Below, in pieces: positions 1 through 9,476 of a DNA stretch of 64,000 nt. The notes beneath the pieces are model-generated. The model was given only the letters and a program-made list of their open reading frames with translations, was not told the origin of the DNA and did not search any database. Within the stretch, counting starts at the first letter, position 1; every line of letters starts with the position of its first letter. The position numbers and the translations under genes were made by a program. The DNA lies in assembly GCF_963576675.1 (NCBI RefSeq), contig NC_088919.1, positions 50,118,501 through 50,182,500 of the forward strand, given 5' to 3'. Source of the DNA: Euphorbia lathyris. Lineage: Eukaryota; Streptophyta; Magnoliopsida; Malpighiales; Euphorbiaceae.

Positions 1-1700
1 TTGAGCAAACGTTTCTTTCTTGCTTGTTGTAAATCAAAATTAAGTTTTCTAATAGCCCAATAGGCTTTATGTTCTAATTCAACTGGTAAATGACATGCTT
101 TTCCATACACCAAACGGTACGGAGTCATTCCTATTGGTGATTTAAATGCAGTACGGTATGCCCATAGCGCATTATTGAGTTTTTGTGACCAATCTTTTCT
201 TGATGACGAAACAGTTTTCTCTAGAATCCATTTGAGTTCTCTATTTGAGATCTCCGCCTGACCATTCGACTGAGGATGGTATGGCGTTGACACGCGGTGG
301 CGTACTCCATATTTTTTCATAAGCATATCGAAATTCCGATTTATGAAATGGGTACCGCCATCACTAACAACGTACCTAGGACAACCGAATCTACAAAATA
401 TATCGTCAAGAAAAGTAATAACTACTTTAGAATCATTCGTAGGGGTTGCAATTGCTTCAACCCACTTCGAAACATAATCAACGGCTACTAATATGTAAGT
501 TTTACCATTGGAAGGCGGAAAAGGTCCCATGAAATCAATTCCCCACATGTCGAAGATTTCAACTTCCAACACGTTTTTGAGGGGCATCTCATCTTTCCTT
601 CCTAAATTTCCCGTTCTTTGGAATTTATCACAACGAGTAATAAATGAACCAACGTCCTTAAACATTGTAGGCCAAAAGAAACCACATTCTAATATTTTAG
701 CTACCGTTTTATTAACTCCATTATGTCCTCCATATGAGCTGGAATGACATTCTGTTATTATAGATTCATATTCATTTTCTCCAACACATCTCCTAATTAT
801 CCCGTCACCACATGATTTAAATAGAAAGGGATCTTCCCAAAAATATTGTTTAATATCGAAGAAAAATTTCTTCCTCTGTTGGGGAGATAATCCTTCCGGA
901 ACGATATCGGTTGCAAGATAATTAGCAAAATCTGCATACCATGGTGACATGATACTTTCTACATGATAGAGATGTTCACTGGGGAAATCATCTCGTATAC
1001 CGACAGTTTCACCTATAGGACCGTTTTCATCTTCTAGTCTTGATAGATGATCGGCGACAAGGTTTTCTACCCCTTTTTTGTCTTTAATTTCTATATCAAA
1101 TTCTTGTAACAACAAAACCCATCTAATCAGACGCGGTTTTGCATCTTTCTTAGCAAACAGATAACGTAAAGCTGCATGATCTGTATAAATAATAACTTTA
1201 GATCCTAATAAATATGACCTAAACTTATCACATGCAAATACTACGGCTAACATCTCTTTTTCTGTTGTTGTGTAATTTAACTGTGCACCGGACAATGTAT
1301 GACTTGCATAATAAATAACATGTAATTTTTTATCCTTTCTTTGACCTAAAACACATCCTACTGCTAGGTCACTTGCATCACACATGATTTCAAAAGGCAA
1401 ATCCCAATCGGGTTTAGCAATTATGGGCGCACTGACTAAGGCTGTTTTCAATGTTTCAAAAGCTTTAATACAATCTTCATTAAAGTCGAAGGTTGAATCC
1501 TTCATAAGTAAATTAGTAAGTGGTTTGGAAATCACAGAAAAGTTTTTTATAAATCTTCTGTAAAAACCTGCATGTCCTAGAAAAGATCTTACTCCCTTGA
1601 CAGTTGTTGGTGGGGGTAATTTTTCTATTACTGAAGTTTTTGCTCTATCCACTTCTAATCCCTTTTCAGATATTTTATGACCTAAAACAATTCCTTCGTC
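1..1700 (-). pseudogene. Element 1 RNase H and integrase, cut by window edge
   Basis: Continuation of pol after the frameshift, open to the window edge. RNase H is recognisable at about 1100-1450 ([45 protein letters not shown]). Integrase follows: an HHCC finger around 600-760, then the core with the first catalytic Asp in WGIDFMGP (about 530-550), the second in VSDGGTHF (about 345-368) and Glu in [10 protein letters not shown] (about 231-263). The last zinc ligand is lost: the expected CxxC reads CDKF, so Phe replaces Cys. The C-terminal part of integrase lies outside the window. Confidence 0.88.
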
Positions 1701-2371
1701 GACCATGAAATGACATTTTCCCAATTTAATACCAAATTCGTTTCTTCGCATCTAGAAAGAACTCTATCTAAGTTTTTTAAACATGCATCAAAAGAATCTC
1801 CATAAACTGAAAAATCATCCATAAATACTTCCATGATATCTTCGATGAAATCATTAAAAATTGCAGTCATGCAACGTTGAAAAGTTGCTGGTGCATTACA
1901 TAAACCAAAAGGCATTCTTCTATATGCAAATGTTCCATAAGGACATGTGAAGGTTGTTTTATCTTGGTCATCCGGGTAAATATATATTTGAAAGAATCCG
2001 GACTAACCATCGAGAAAACAATAAAATGCATGACCGGCTATCCTTTCGATCATTTGATCGATGAAAGGTAAAGGAAAATGATCTTTCCTAGTTGCCTTAT
2101 TTAGGTTCCTATAATCTATACAAACCCTCCAACCGGTGGTGGTTCGCGTAGGTATTAATTCACCTTCATCATTCCTTACTACAGTTATACCTCCCTTTTT
2201 GGGTACACAATGGATTGGACTAACCCATTCACTATCCGAAATAGGATAAATGATTCCATTGTCTAAAAGTTTAGTAATCTCATTTTTGACTACTTCTTTC
2301 ATGTTCGGATTTAAACGTCTTTGTCTATCCGCTTTAGGTGGCTTATCTTCTTCTAAGTGAATCCTATGCAT
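1682..2371 (-). pseudogene. Element 1 reverse transcriptase, broken
   Basis: RT domain in the same frame as gag. Visible motifs in order are LNPNMKEVVKNEITKLLD, WRVCIDYRNLNKAT, FPLPFIDQMIERIAG, MPFGLCNAPATFQRCM and the catalytic box FMDDFSVYG near 1801-1832. Two lesions are clear. A TAG at 2003-2005 replaces the aromatic codon of the conserved GYSG motif. Near 1724 a run of A is one base short, shifting the frame just after LVLNWE. The downstream RNase H and integrase continue in the shifted frame. Confidence 0.9.
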
Positions 2372-2413
2372 TACAATACTAGGATTAATCCCTTTTAAAT
2401 CTGAAATCTGCCA

Positions 2414-4930
2414 TCACATACTTCCTATTCTATTTCTAACAACTTCTTTCAATTTTTCTTCTTGATTTTCTCTTAATTTGTTAGAGATGATTATAGGTAG
2501 AGTATCACTTCCGCCTAGGAAAGTGTATCTCAGATGGTTTGGTAGTTCTTTAAGTTCTAATTTAGGTGGAACTATTACTGAAGGCGGAACTGGTCCATCT
2601 TCTCTAATCAAAGGCTCTGGGTCCTTATCTTCTAATTCTTCGCCCATTACAGGTTCTATTATTTCTTCTCTTTGAACAATGTCATTAACACATTCTTCAA
2701 TTAAATCAAGCTTCATACAAGCGAAATCCTCCATAGGATATTTCATCGCTTGACTCATATCGAACTCGATCTTATCGTCACCTATTCGTAAAACTACTTT
2801 TCCTTCCGACACATCAACTAGAGCACGTCCCGTGTTCATGAATGGTCTACCAAAGATTAGCGGACAATTAGCATCATAAGCAAAATCTAAGATAACAAAA
2901 TCAGTAGGAAAAATAAATTTGTCAACTTTTACCAAAACGTCTTCAATTATACCATATGGTCTTTTAGTGGATTGATCCGCTAATTGCAAAACCATATTGG
3001 TACGCTTGATGTCTTCTTCTAATCCTAATTTCTCAAAAATAGACAATGGCATCAAGTTTATACTAGCTCCTAAATCACAAAGACAACTTGGGAATTCCAT
3101 ATTTCCCAAAGTACACGGAATGGTAAAGCATCCGGGATCTTTGAGTTTAGTAGGTAATTTGCTTGATACTATCGAACTACATTCTTCAGAAAGTGAAATG
3201 GATGAAATTCCTTCCCAACTAATCTTTTTTGAAATTAAATCTTTCAAGAATTTTCCATAGTTAGGAATTTGCGTAATTGCATCCATGAATGTTAAATTTA
3301 TATGCAAATTTTTAAGTTTGTCCAAAAATGATAAAAGTTGTTTATCATGGTCCTTATTTCGGACCCTGTGTGGAAAAGGTGGTTTTGGTACAAAGGGTTT
3401 CGGATTAGAGTCAATTGGTGTATCTTTTTGTTTTAATGTATCTTCTTTGGATTTTGGTAAATCATTTCCAGGTAAAGTTGAAATTCCGGGCATTTCCGGA
3501 CCTAAATAGTTTTTCCCCGATCGAAGAGTGATAGCCTTAACATGCTCTTTCGGATTTTCTTCCGTTTGGCTGGGAAGACTTCCCTCTTTGCGGGATGGAA
3601 TTGATTTAGCAAGTTGTCCAATTTGAACCTCCAAATTATGGATGCTAGATGATTGGTTTTTGATAAGCTGATCGAATTTATTTTCGATCCGTTTAAAACC
3701 ATCGTCTTGATTACTTACCTTTCCATTCATAGCGTCTATAAATTTGTCGATTTTTGAAGATAAATTGCTAATCGTATCTCTTGTTTGATTTTGATAATTG
3801 TTTATACGATATTGATTAGCTTTTGCATTATTATTATTATTACCATCTTTCCAGTTAAAGTTAGGATGATTTCTCCATCCAGGATTATAAGTATTAGAAT
3901 AAGGATTAGTAGTTTGGTTTTGTCCTTGGACAAAATTTACCTGTTCTATCTCGTTCATACCTTCGTAGTCAATGTCTCTCTGGATCGGATCATTAGGATC
4001 GCATGGTGCCATAAATTTATCAATTTTGTGCGATAAGACAGAAAATTGGGCTTGTAACATTGCTACAGGATCAAGATTCATTATACCTTTAACCGATGAT
4101 GTACATGAGGATGATGGTTTCGCCGTTGGTATATGTCCACGCTCTGCGGGCCATATACTGCTGTTGATTGCCATTTCCTCCAAAAGTTCTCTTGCTTGGG
4201 CGGACGTCTTCTTCATAAATAACCCTCCAGACATAGCATCTAATGAACCTCTAGTCGTAGGATTTAATCCATTATAGAATGTCTGCATTAAAAGTGCATC
4301 TGGAAATTGGTGGTGTGGGCATAAACGTTGAAGTTCTTTAAAACGTTCCCAAGCTTCATAAAGAGTTTCATTATCATTTTGTGTGAAAGATGTCAACTCT
4401 TTGATGACTCTTGCGGTTTTTGCTAAGGGAAAATATTTTTATAAAAATGCTTGGGCTAATTGGTCCCAAGTTTCAAATGTTGCAGCAGGCATAGAAGTTA
4501 ACCAAATTTTTGCCTTATCCTTCAAAGTGAAAGGAAAGAGGCGAAGTTTGATTGCTTCTGCTGTTACATCAGTAATTTTAAAAGTGTCACAAATTTCTAA
4601 GAAATTTGTCAAATGTGCATTAGGGTTTTCGTTAGGCAATCCGTAAAACGTTACGTTGTTCTGCAACATATTAAGCAAAGCAGGCTTAATTTCAAATTGA
4701 TTTGCGTTTATACGGGGTCTAACTACACTATTAGTTACACCGGCCATTCCTGGCCTAGCATAATCCATAAGTGTCGGTGGATCGGCCATGATTTCTGGCT
4801 GGACTACTTTGGTTTTTAAGGGTGTTTTGTCTTTGTTTTTGTTGTTTTTCTTGTTTTTCTTAAGTGTTCTTTCAATTTCTGGATCAAAAGGATCTGGTGG
4901 CGTGCCCGAATTTCGTGAACTGCGCATCAA
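2414..4930 (-). pseudogene. Element 1 gag and protease, broken
   Basis: N-terminal part of the polyprotein, starting at the ATG ending at 4930, 168 bp from the primer site. Residues 40-250 are the retrotransposon gag core (FYGLPNENPNAHL, ELQRLCPHHQF). A low-complexity Asn-rich stretch with YNPGWRNHPNF follows, without an obvious CCHC knuckle. The aspartic protease motif CDLGASINLMP lies near 3060-3085, with DLGA in place of the usual DTG/DSG, as is normal for Athila. An in-frame TAA at 4439-4441 interrupts gag and a TGA at 2414-2416 separates protease from RT. Frame is otherwise kept throughout, so the damage is point decay. The product would have been the virus-like particle shell and its processing enzyme. 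Confidence 0.88.
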
Positions 4931-5097
4931 CTTGAAATTGTAACACGAGCCAAACTACCTTCAAAACAAAATTGAAAGCAAATATATTATAAAACTGAAA
5001 ATAAATAAAATATAAAAGTTGTATAAAAATAATGTATAAACCTAGATTCGAAAATAAAATGCGAAAAATAAAAATTTTGTCAAAAATTTTGGCGTAT

Positions 5098-5114
5098 CCC
5101 CGGCAACGGCGCCA
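5098..5114 (-). other. Primer binding site, tRNA-Asp type (element 1)
   Basis: The minus strand reads TGGCGCCGTTGCCGGGG, complementary to the 3' end of plant tRNA-Asp, the usual Athila primer. It lies six bases inside the 5' LTR boundary at 5121. The same site and the same six-base gap recur in element 2. Confidence 0.93.
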
Positions 5115-5120
5115 AAAACT

Positions 5121-6674
5121 TGTTGAGCGATTTCCGCAAGTGCACGGTTTCGCTTGTAGTAATAAAAATATCGATCCCACAGAGATACGTTTTTTAACGA
5201 AAAACTTATTTTTGAATCTTTAATTTCGAACTTGTTAGATTTATAAAATGTAAATAAAAAAGTGAAAATTGGATTAATTGAATTTAGGAAATTTATTTGA
5301 TTGAATTTGAAAACTTTGAGTATTTGAAAATGCTGGAATAAGATTATATATTTAGAATAAATCGATTGTTAGAAAGATCTTCTGATTTTAAGGATGAATT
5401 TTACAAAACAGGAACATTTAGAACTTATTAGAAAAAGGAATGAATTTGTTCATTTGCATTAAGCAAAGAAAACAACTTAAACTTTGTATTATTATGATGA
5501 TGAAATAAATGACGGAACCTCTAATTAATTGGCTTTGAACGCGACAAAACCCTTTCGGGATAGTTGCCCTTACTCAAATTAACACTCTTTCGAGATGATA
5601 ATTTGCCTAAGTGTTCAACAAAGTTTCCTTGTAATGATTTTGAATTCAAGTGCATATTAATGAAAACACCAGCCTCACTTATATTGGATTGGTTACCATA
5701 AGTGCTGCATAACGATTTGTCGAATAGAACGGACTTTATTAGATGAAATGTAAATTGATACAAGTTTACAGAGAATAAGGAGCATCGAGTTCTTCGAGGG
5801 CGTGCAAGTGAAGGGCTTGATCGGTTCCGCTTCCTTGGGTTTCCTAGGAGGTTGTCAGGCTCGGGGGCGAACACTTTACTCAATCTTCTCGCTGTAACTT
5901 CGTAATAGGGATTCGGTCGGCCACTACCATGATGCAAACTAAAACTGGAACAATGTCTAAACGCTACTGAGTTGTAATTAAACTATAAACAATATGTGTA
6001 CCTCATCTTGTTTTGTACAGAATCTAATTTCTAACTCTCGAAATGTTTTTACTTAGAACTTCGACATAAGTTCTACGCTCTGATTTCTATATCTATATTA
6101 TAGCATTTCATTACACTTTTTCTCAACATCAACTCTTTATTTATAGATGTTGAAGGGTTGTGTTTGAAGTGATGTATCCGTTGGTTAAGAGTCGTGTCCG
6201 TTGTGAAAGGACGTCTTTATCCACTTGAACGAACGCGTTTCTTGGATTTTCAGCATGTGTTAAATGCTCTTTGTAAATTTTCTGCACTTACCGAGGATAG
6301 TAATCCGCGGCCGTGAATGACGTAGCACTGAGCTGAGCGACGGACGAAGGGGAGAATTGGTTGTACCGCGCGTGTCGCGGCCGCGGGTCTGGGATCCACT
6401 GTCGTGGCCCGGCAGGTTTTCTTACTTCTTGCTTTCGTTCGTGTCCTCGACTTGGCGCTTTCGATTTACGTCGTCTTTGACTCCTTTTGAAGGGTTTTTC
6501 TTCTGTTTTTGATCATTTTTCGTTCCTATTTGGATTTTACCAAATATTTAGGTACCTCGCAAGAAAGAAAGATATTCGAAAGTAAAAGTAATCTAAACAT
6601 ATATAAATAACATGAATATGTAATAAAAATGATGTAAATGTTAATGATATTTTAGGTATATTTTGGGCTTAACA
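5121..6674 (-). repeat. Element 1 5' LTR (1554 bp)
   Basis: On the minus strand the LTR begins TGTTAAGC and ends GCTCAACA, an imperfect terminal inverted repeat with TG...CA ends. The inner boundary is fixed by the primer site, the outer one by the return of element 2 LTR sequence at 6675. U3 contains a GC-rich stretch at about 6290-6480. A TATA box sits at 6138-6145. Its partner LTR is off the left edge, so LTR divergence cannot be judged. Confidence 0.85.
6138..6145 (-). promoter_or_regulatory. Putative TATA box of element 1 LTR
   Basis: Minus strand TATAAATA inside the LTR, about 530 bp from the start of U3 and about 1 kb before the LTR end. Transcription would start roughly 30 bp further left. 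Assigned from sequence and position only. Confidence 0.55.
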
Positions 6675-7338
6675 TTGGTGTAGGAAGACGTGGGGCCAAT
6701 CGTGGCTTCGTGGGGACGGAATTGGTCTTTTTGACCAATTCCCGCAGGGCTGCTCGCCGAGCAGGGCGAGCTGCTCGGCACGCAGGGCTGCTCGCGACGA
6801 GCAGCCCCCTGCTCGCCGAGCAGGCGCCTGGCGGCCTGCTCGCCGAGCAGGCCTCTGGCGGCCTGCTCGGCAAGCAGGCCTCTAGGGGCCTGCTCGACGA
6901 GCAGAAATGGCCCACGGGGCCCTGCTTGCCGAGCGTTTTCGCCCGGAACGCGCTCGATTCTTGCCGAGTATCATTTATGTCATTTTTTCGCCCGAACTTA
7001 CACCTACGCACGTATAGAAACTCCAGATAACATTAGTCCGAAAGCTAAATTGATCCGTCAATCGCTTATTTTGAGCAAACGCTTCGTTTGGTGCGACTTT
7101 TGACGGACCAATTAGCTTCAAAAGATAACAGATTTATACTATGCATGCTATTTCGGCCGTATTTGCCTAAATTGATCATAAAACGAGCCTAAACGACGAA
7201 AAGTAAATAGAACGTTTCCAATTTCTAACTAACTCACACAAAAGCATTTAAATGCGAGAATTGCTCGCTTATTAACTAAATAACGCTAAAACCTGTCCTA
7301 AAACCGCACCCAAAGATAGGGGTTTTTGACCCCTATCA
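6675..7338 (-). repeat. Element 2 3' LTR, U3 portion
   Basis: Closely matches 13866-14490 of the 5' LTR and ends in the same ...gacccctatca. The length difference (664 against 625 bp) comes mainly from the palindrome row. Element 1 interrupts it at 6674/6675. The right boundary abuts the purine-rich tract of the internal region. Confidence 0.88.
6718..6905 (-). repeat. GC-rich palindrome row in element 2 3' LTR
   Basis: A perfect 10-bp hairpin (GGAATTGGTC, loop of five T, GACCAATTCC; 6718-6742) is followed by seven interrupted palindromes of the type CTGCTCG-n-CGAGCAG. Their centres are near 6757, 6778, 6796, 6816, 6843, 6870 and 6897. The last four form a 27-bp tandem repeat. The row lies in U3, upstream of where the TATA box of the intact LTR sits. 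Confidence 0.85.
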
Positions 7339-9117
7339 AACCTCCTCGCACTTAAAACTTTACTTGTCCCCAAGTAAACTAAAAAACTAAACCCGCCATC
7401 ACAAGCAAGCTAGAAAACCTCCCGGTTTGACTAGGCGCTTGACACAATTTCGAGCATCTGTAATTACATGCATTCGGAAATACAAAGTAGAGACACGATA
7501 TCCAAAAGCCGCATTTCAATTATCATGGGTCATAGTTTTAAGCAAATGGACACATGTTCAATTAAAAGAGCTTGAAGGGATCGCTAAGTAAAACACCTCA
7601 CCATAGGTAGTTCACTCATTTCACACAATTTTTGGTGGCTAAGGTGTTTACTCTCGGCTTATGTTCTTGCTTAGGATTACGTTGATTTTGCACGTTCATC
7701 CGCGTTCCTCTACTATGCTATATGATTCCGATGATATCAAAAACAGCCTCTAATCGGGGTTGTAATGTGGTTAGAGGGTTAAAGGTACAACAAGGGTTAT
7801 TAGTTCTAGCGCTACAAAAACAAAGTTTAAATGGCTTTAGCAAATATGAAATGACTGAGCTTTTTATTCATCCCTTATTATTTTCTTTTTGGGATGTATC
7901 CTTGAGACGTTTTTGATTTTTTTAAGAACTGGGGAATGAAGTTCTTCCCTTTTGTTCGTCTCTTTTCTTTTCTCTTTTTTTTTTCTTTTTCTGTTTTTCT
8001 GTTTTTCTGTTTTTTTTTTTGGGATAGAGATGCTCATTCACTTCTTAGCCTTTTGGCTTGCTACTGTAATGCCATAAACAAAGATAAAGCGCTAGAAAAC
8101 AAAAGGCTCTAATTGAGCTTTGCAAAATAAATTGGGTTAAATAGCAAACCAAGTTGTGGTTTGCAAAAATAGGTTAGAACGAAAGAAAAATCTATAAAAA
8201 AAAAAAAGGGCGGCCCGGTCGCATTACGCGTCCCCGCTGAGCGAGGGTCCGGGGAGGGGTCCCACCACAAGGGTGTATTGGGGGCAAGCCTTCCCTTGCC
8301 AATTTAATTGGCAAGAGGCCGCTCCTAAGACTCGAACCTGTGACCTCTGGTCACACGGCAACAACGTTTTACCGTTGCGCCAAGGCTCGCCCTCTGAAAG
8401 AAAAATCTATAAACTACAAAAATACAGGCTCAAAGGGGCTTCCTAGAGTGGATGAAAAAGAAAAAATAAGGTAAAGAAAAGGGTTAATTCTAATGAGGCT
8501 GATTCATCGTTTATCATCTCAAACCATTGCATGTAGGTTCAACATAGTATTAGGTGCAAAATCTGTAATCCTCCACAAGTCAAAGCATTCACACAAAAAT
8601 GTCAAGAAAAAGAGCTTTTTGATGTTCGTTCTTAGGCTCAAATTCAACTCACAATTCTTTGGGTTTCAATTTTGTGTTCACTAGTTTTCCCCAAACTTAA
8701 GTTTAATGTCACATGCCTTCAATTCTTAAGTTATCTACCTAAGTAATGATTTTGGCATTTCTTCAAAAGTAGGGTCTAAATGCAAACTTTAGCTCATGCT
8801 TTTACAGATACAAGAGTTGTGTCCTACGCCTAAACTAGTTGTCATGCAATTTTAGATTCGGTTCTCAGCCCTCAAAGACAAATAACGAAGTTTAGATTCG
8901 AAGGAGGTTCACGGTTTTAGGTCCTAAACATGCAAAACATAACAAAACCCAAAAACGCTAAACTAAACTAGACACGACGCAACAAAAATTAAAAATTTAT
9001 ACAATTTTTGTAAGTTTGTCTACCCCTCCTCCTCACACTAAAAATATGCAATAAGTTCCAACATTGCATCACAAATCATGAAATACGAGTGTAAAGAGTT
9101 AGGGTGGAGAAGACAAC
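7339..9117 (-). other. Element 2 3' spacer with polypurine tract
   Basis: Non-coding stretch between the integrase stub and the 3' LTR. Next to the LTR the minus strand reads GTGCGAGGAGGTT, the likely polypurine tract priming plus-strand DNA synthesis. A long pyrimidine run with ttttctg repeats lies at about 7970-8023. The Au-type SINE is at 8199-8395. Athila elements often keep an envelope-like frame in this position, but I see no such frame here. Confidence 0.7.
8199..8395 (-). mobile_element. Au-type SINE with target-site duplication
   Basis: Minus strand starts GAGGGCGAGCCTTGGCGCAA, the recognisable head of the angiosperm Au SINE family. A pol III A box (TGGCGCAACGG) and B box (GGTTCGAGTCT) follow. 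The body passes through the conserved CCTCTTGCC and GGACCC segments and ends in an A-rich tail (plus-strand coordinates 8199-8207). The 18-bp duplication gaaagaaaaatctataaa flanks it at 8181-8198 and 8396-8413. It is a short non-autonomous retroposon that relies on a LINE for mobility. Confidence 0.93.
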
Positions 9118-9475
9118 TTACTGATCGGTCGCCCATTCTGTGCTTGTCTGTAGGCGCAGAACTTGTACGTCCGAATCGTTCTTGCCAAGATAAAGCTTTA
9201 GGCGGTGCCTATTTACCTTTTGGGTGGCTCCATCCCTCCCTTTGATTTCAACCATTCCGGAGGGGTGTGCGTTGATGACCGAGAATGGCCCGTGCCATCT
9301 ACTTTTGAGTTTGCCCGGGAAGAATCTCAGTCGGGAGTTGTATAGTAGTACTTGGTCACCTATTTCAAAGGTTTTCTTTTGTACTTTCCTATCATGCACC
9401 CTTTTGGTTCGTTCTTTGTATAGCTTGGCATTTTCGTAAGAGTTGTACCGGAGTTCATCCAGTTTGTGCAGCTGA
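9118..9475 (-). pseudogene. Element 2 integrase C-terminal stub
   Basis: Encodes the end of integrase (LTQLHKLDELRYNSYENA, then VHDRKVQKKTFEIGDQVLLY and SRLRFFPGKLKSRWHGPF), the typical Ty3 C-terminal module. The HHCC finger and DDE core are missing; the stub is joined in a different frame to the end of the RNase H region. The join lies in a short direct repeat (plus strand gtagttc at 9483-9489 and 9495-9501). Confidence 0.88.
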
Positions 9476-9476
9476 G

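Larger units (their letters stand above)
1..6674 (-). mobile_element. Element 1: Athila-like Ty3/gypsy retrotransposon, left part outside window
   Basis: Minus-strand LTR retrotransposon with its 5' LTR (5121-6674), a tRNA-Asp-type primer binding site (5098-5114) and one long gag-pol frame (4930 to 1). The window edge cuts it inside integrase, so the 3' LTR is not visible. The right LTR end (...cttaaca) is followed at 6675 by sequence matching the LTR of element 2, position 13866 onward. It was therefore inserted inside element 2's 3' LTR and is the younger of the two. Athila assignment rests on the gag motif YNPGWRNHPNF, the protease motif DLGA, RT motif FMDDFSVYG and tRNA-Asp priming. Three stop codons and one frameshift make it non-autonomous. 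Confidence 0.9.

Noticed and set aside
5098..5114. tRNA-Asp 3' end as a tRNA gene fragment (also 12863-12879)
   Set aside because: Only the primer-length 17 bases match, and both sit six bases from an LTR end, so they are primer binding sites.
6652..7030. Alanine/arginine-rich frames in the Athila LTR (also 13799-14344)
   Set aside because: Shadows of the GC-rich palindrome row; open on both strands.
5121..7338. A single mosaic LTR formed by recombination between elements 1 and 2
   Set aside because: The boundary at 6674/6675 has proper LTR ends (TGTTAAGC...GCTCAACA), and the following DNA matches the middle of element 2's LTR. A nested insertion explains it more simply.
8320..8395. A tRNA gene on the minus strand
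   Set aside because: A and B boxes are those of the Au-type SINE head; no cloverleaf with a plausible anticodon arm, and the unit has a SINE body, A-rich tail and target duplication.
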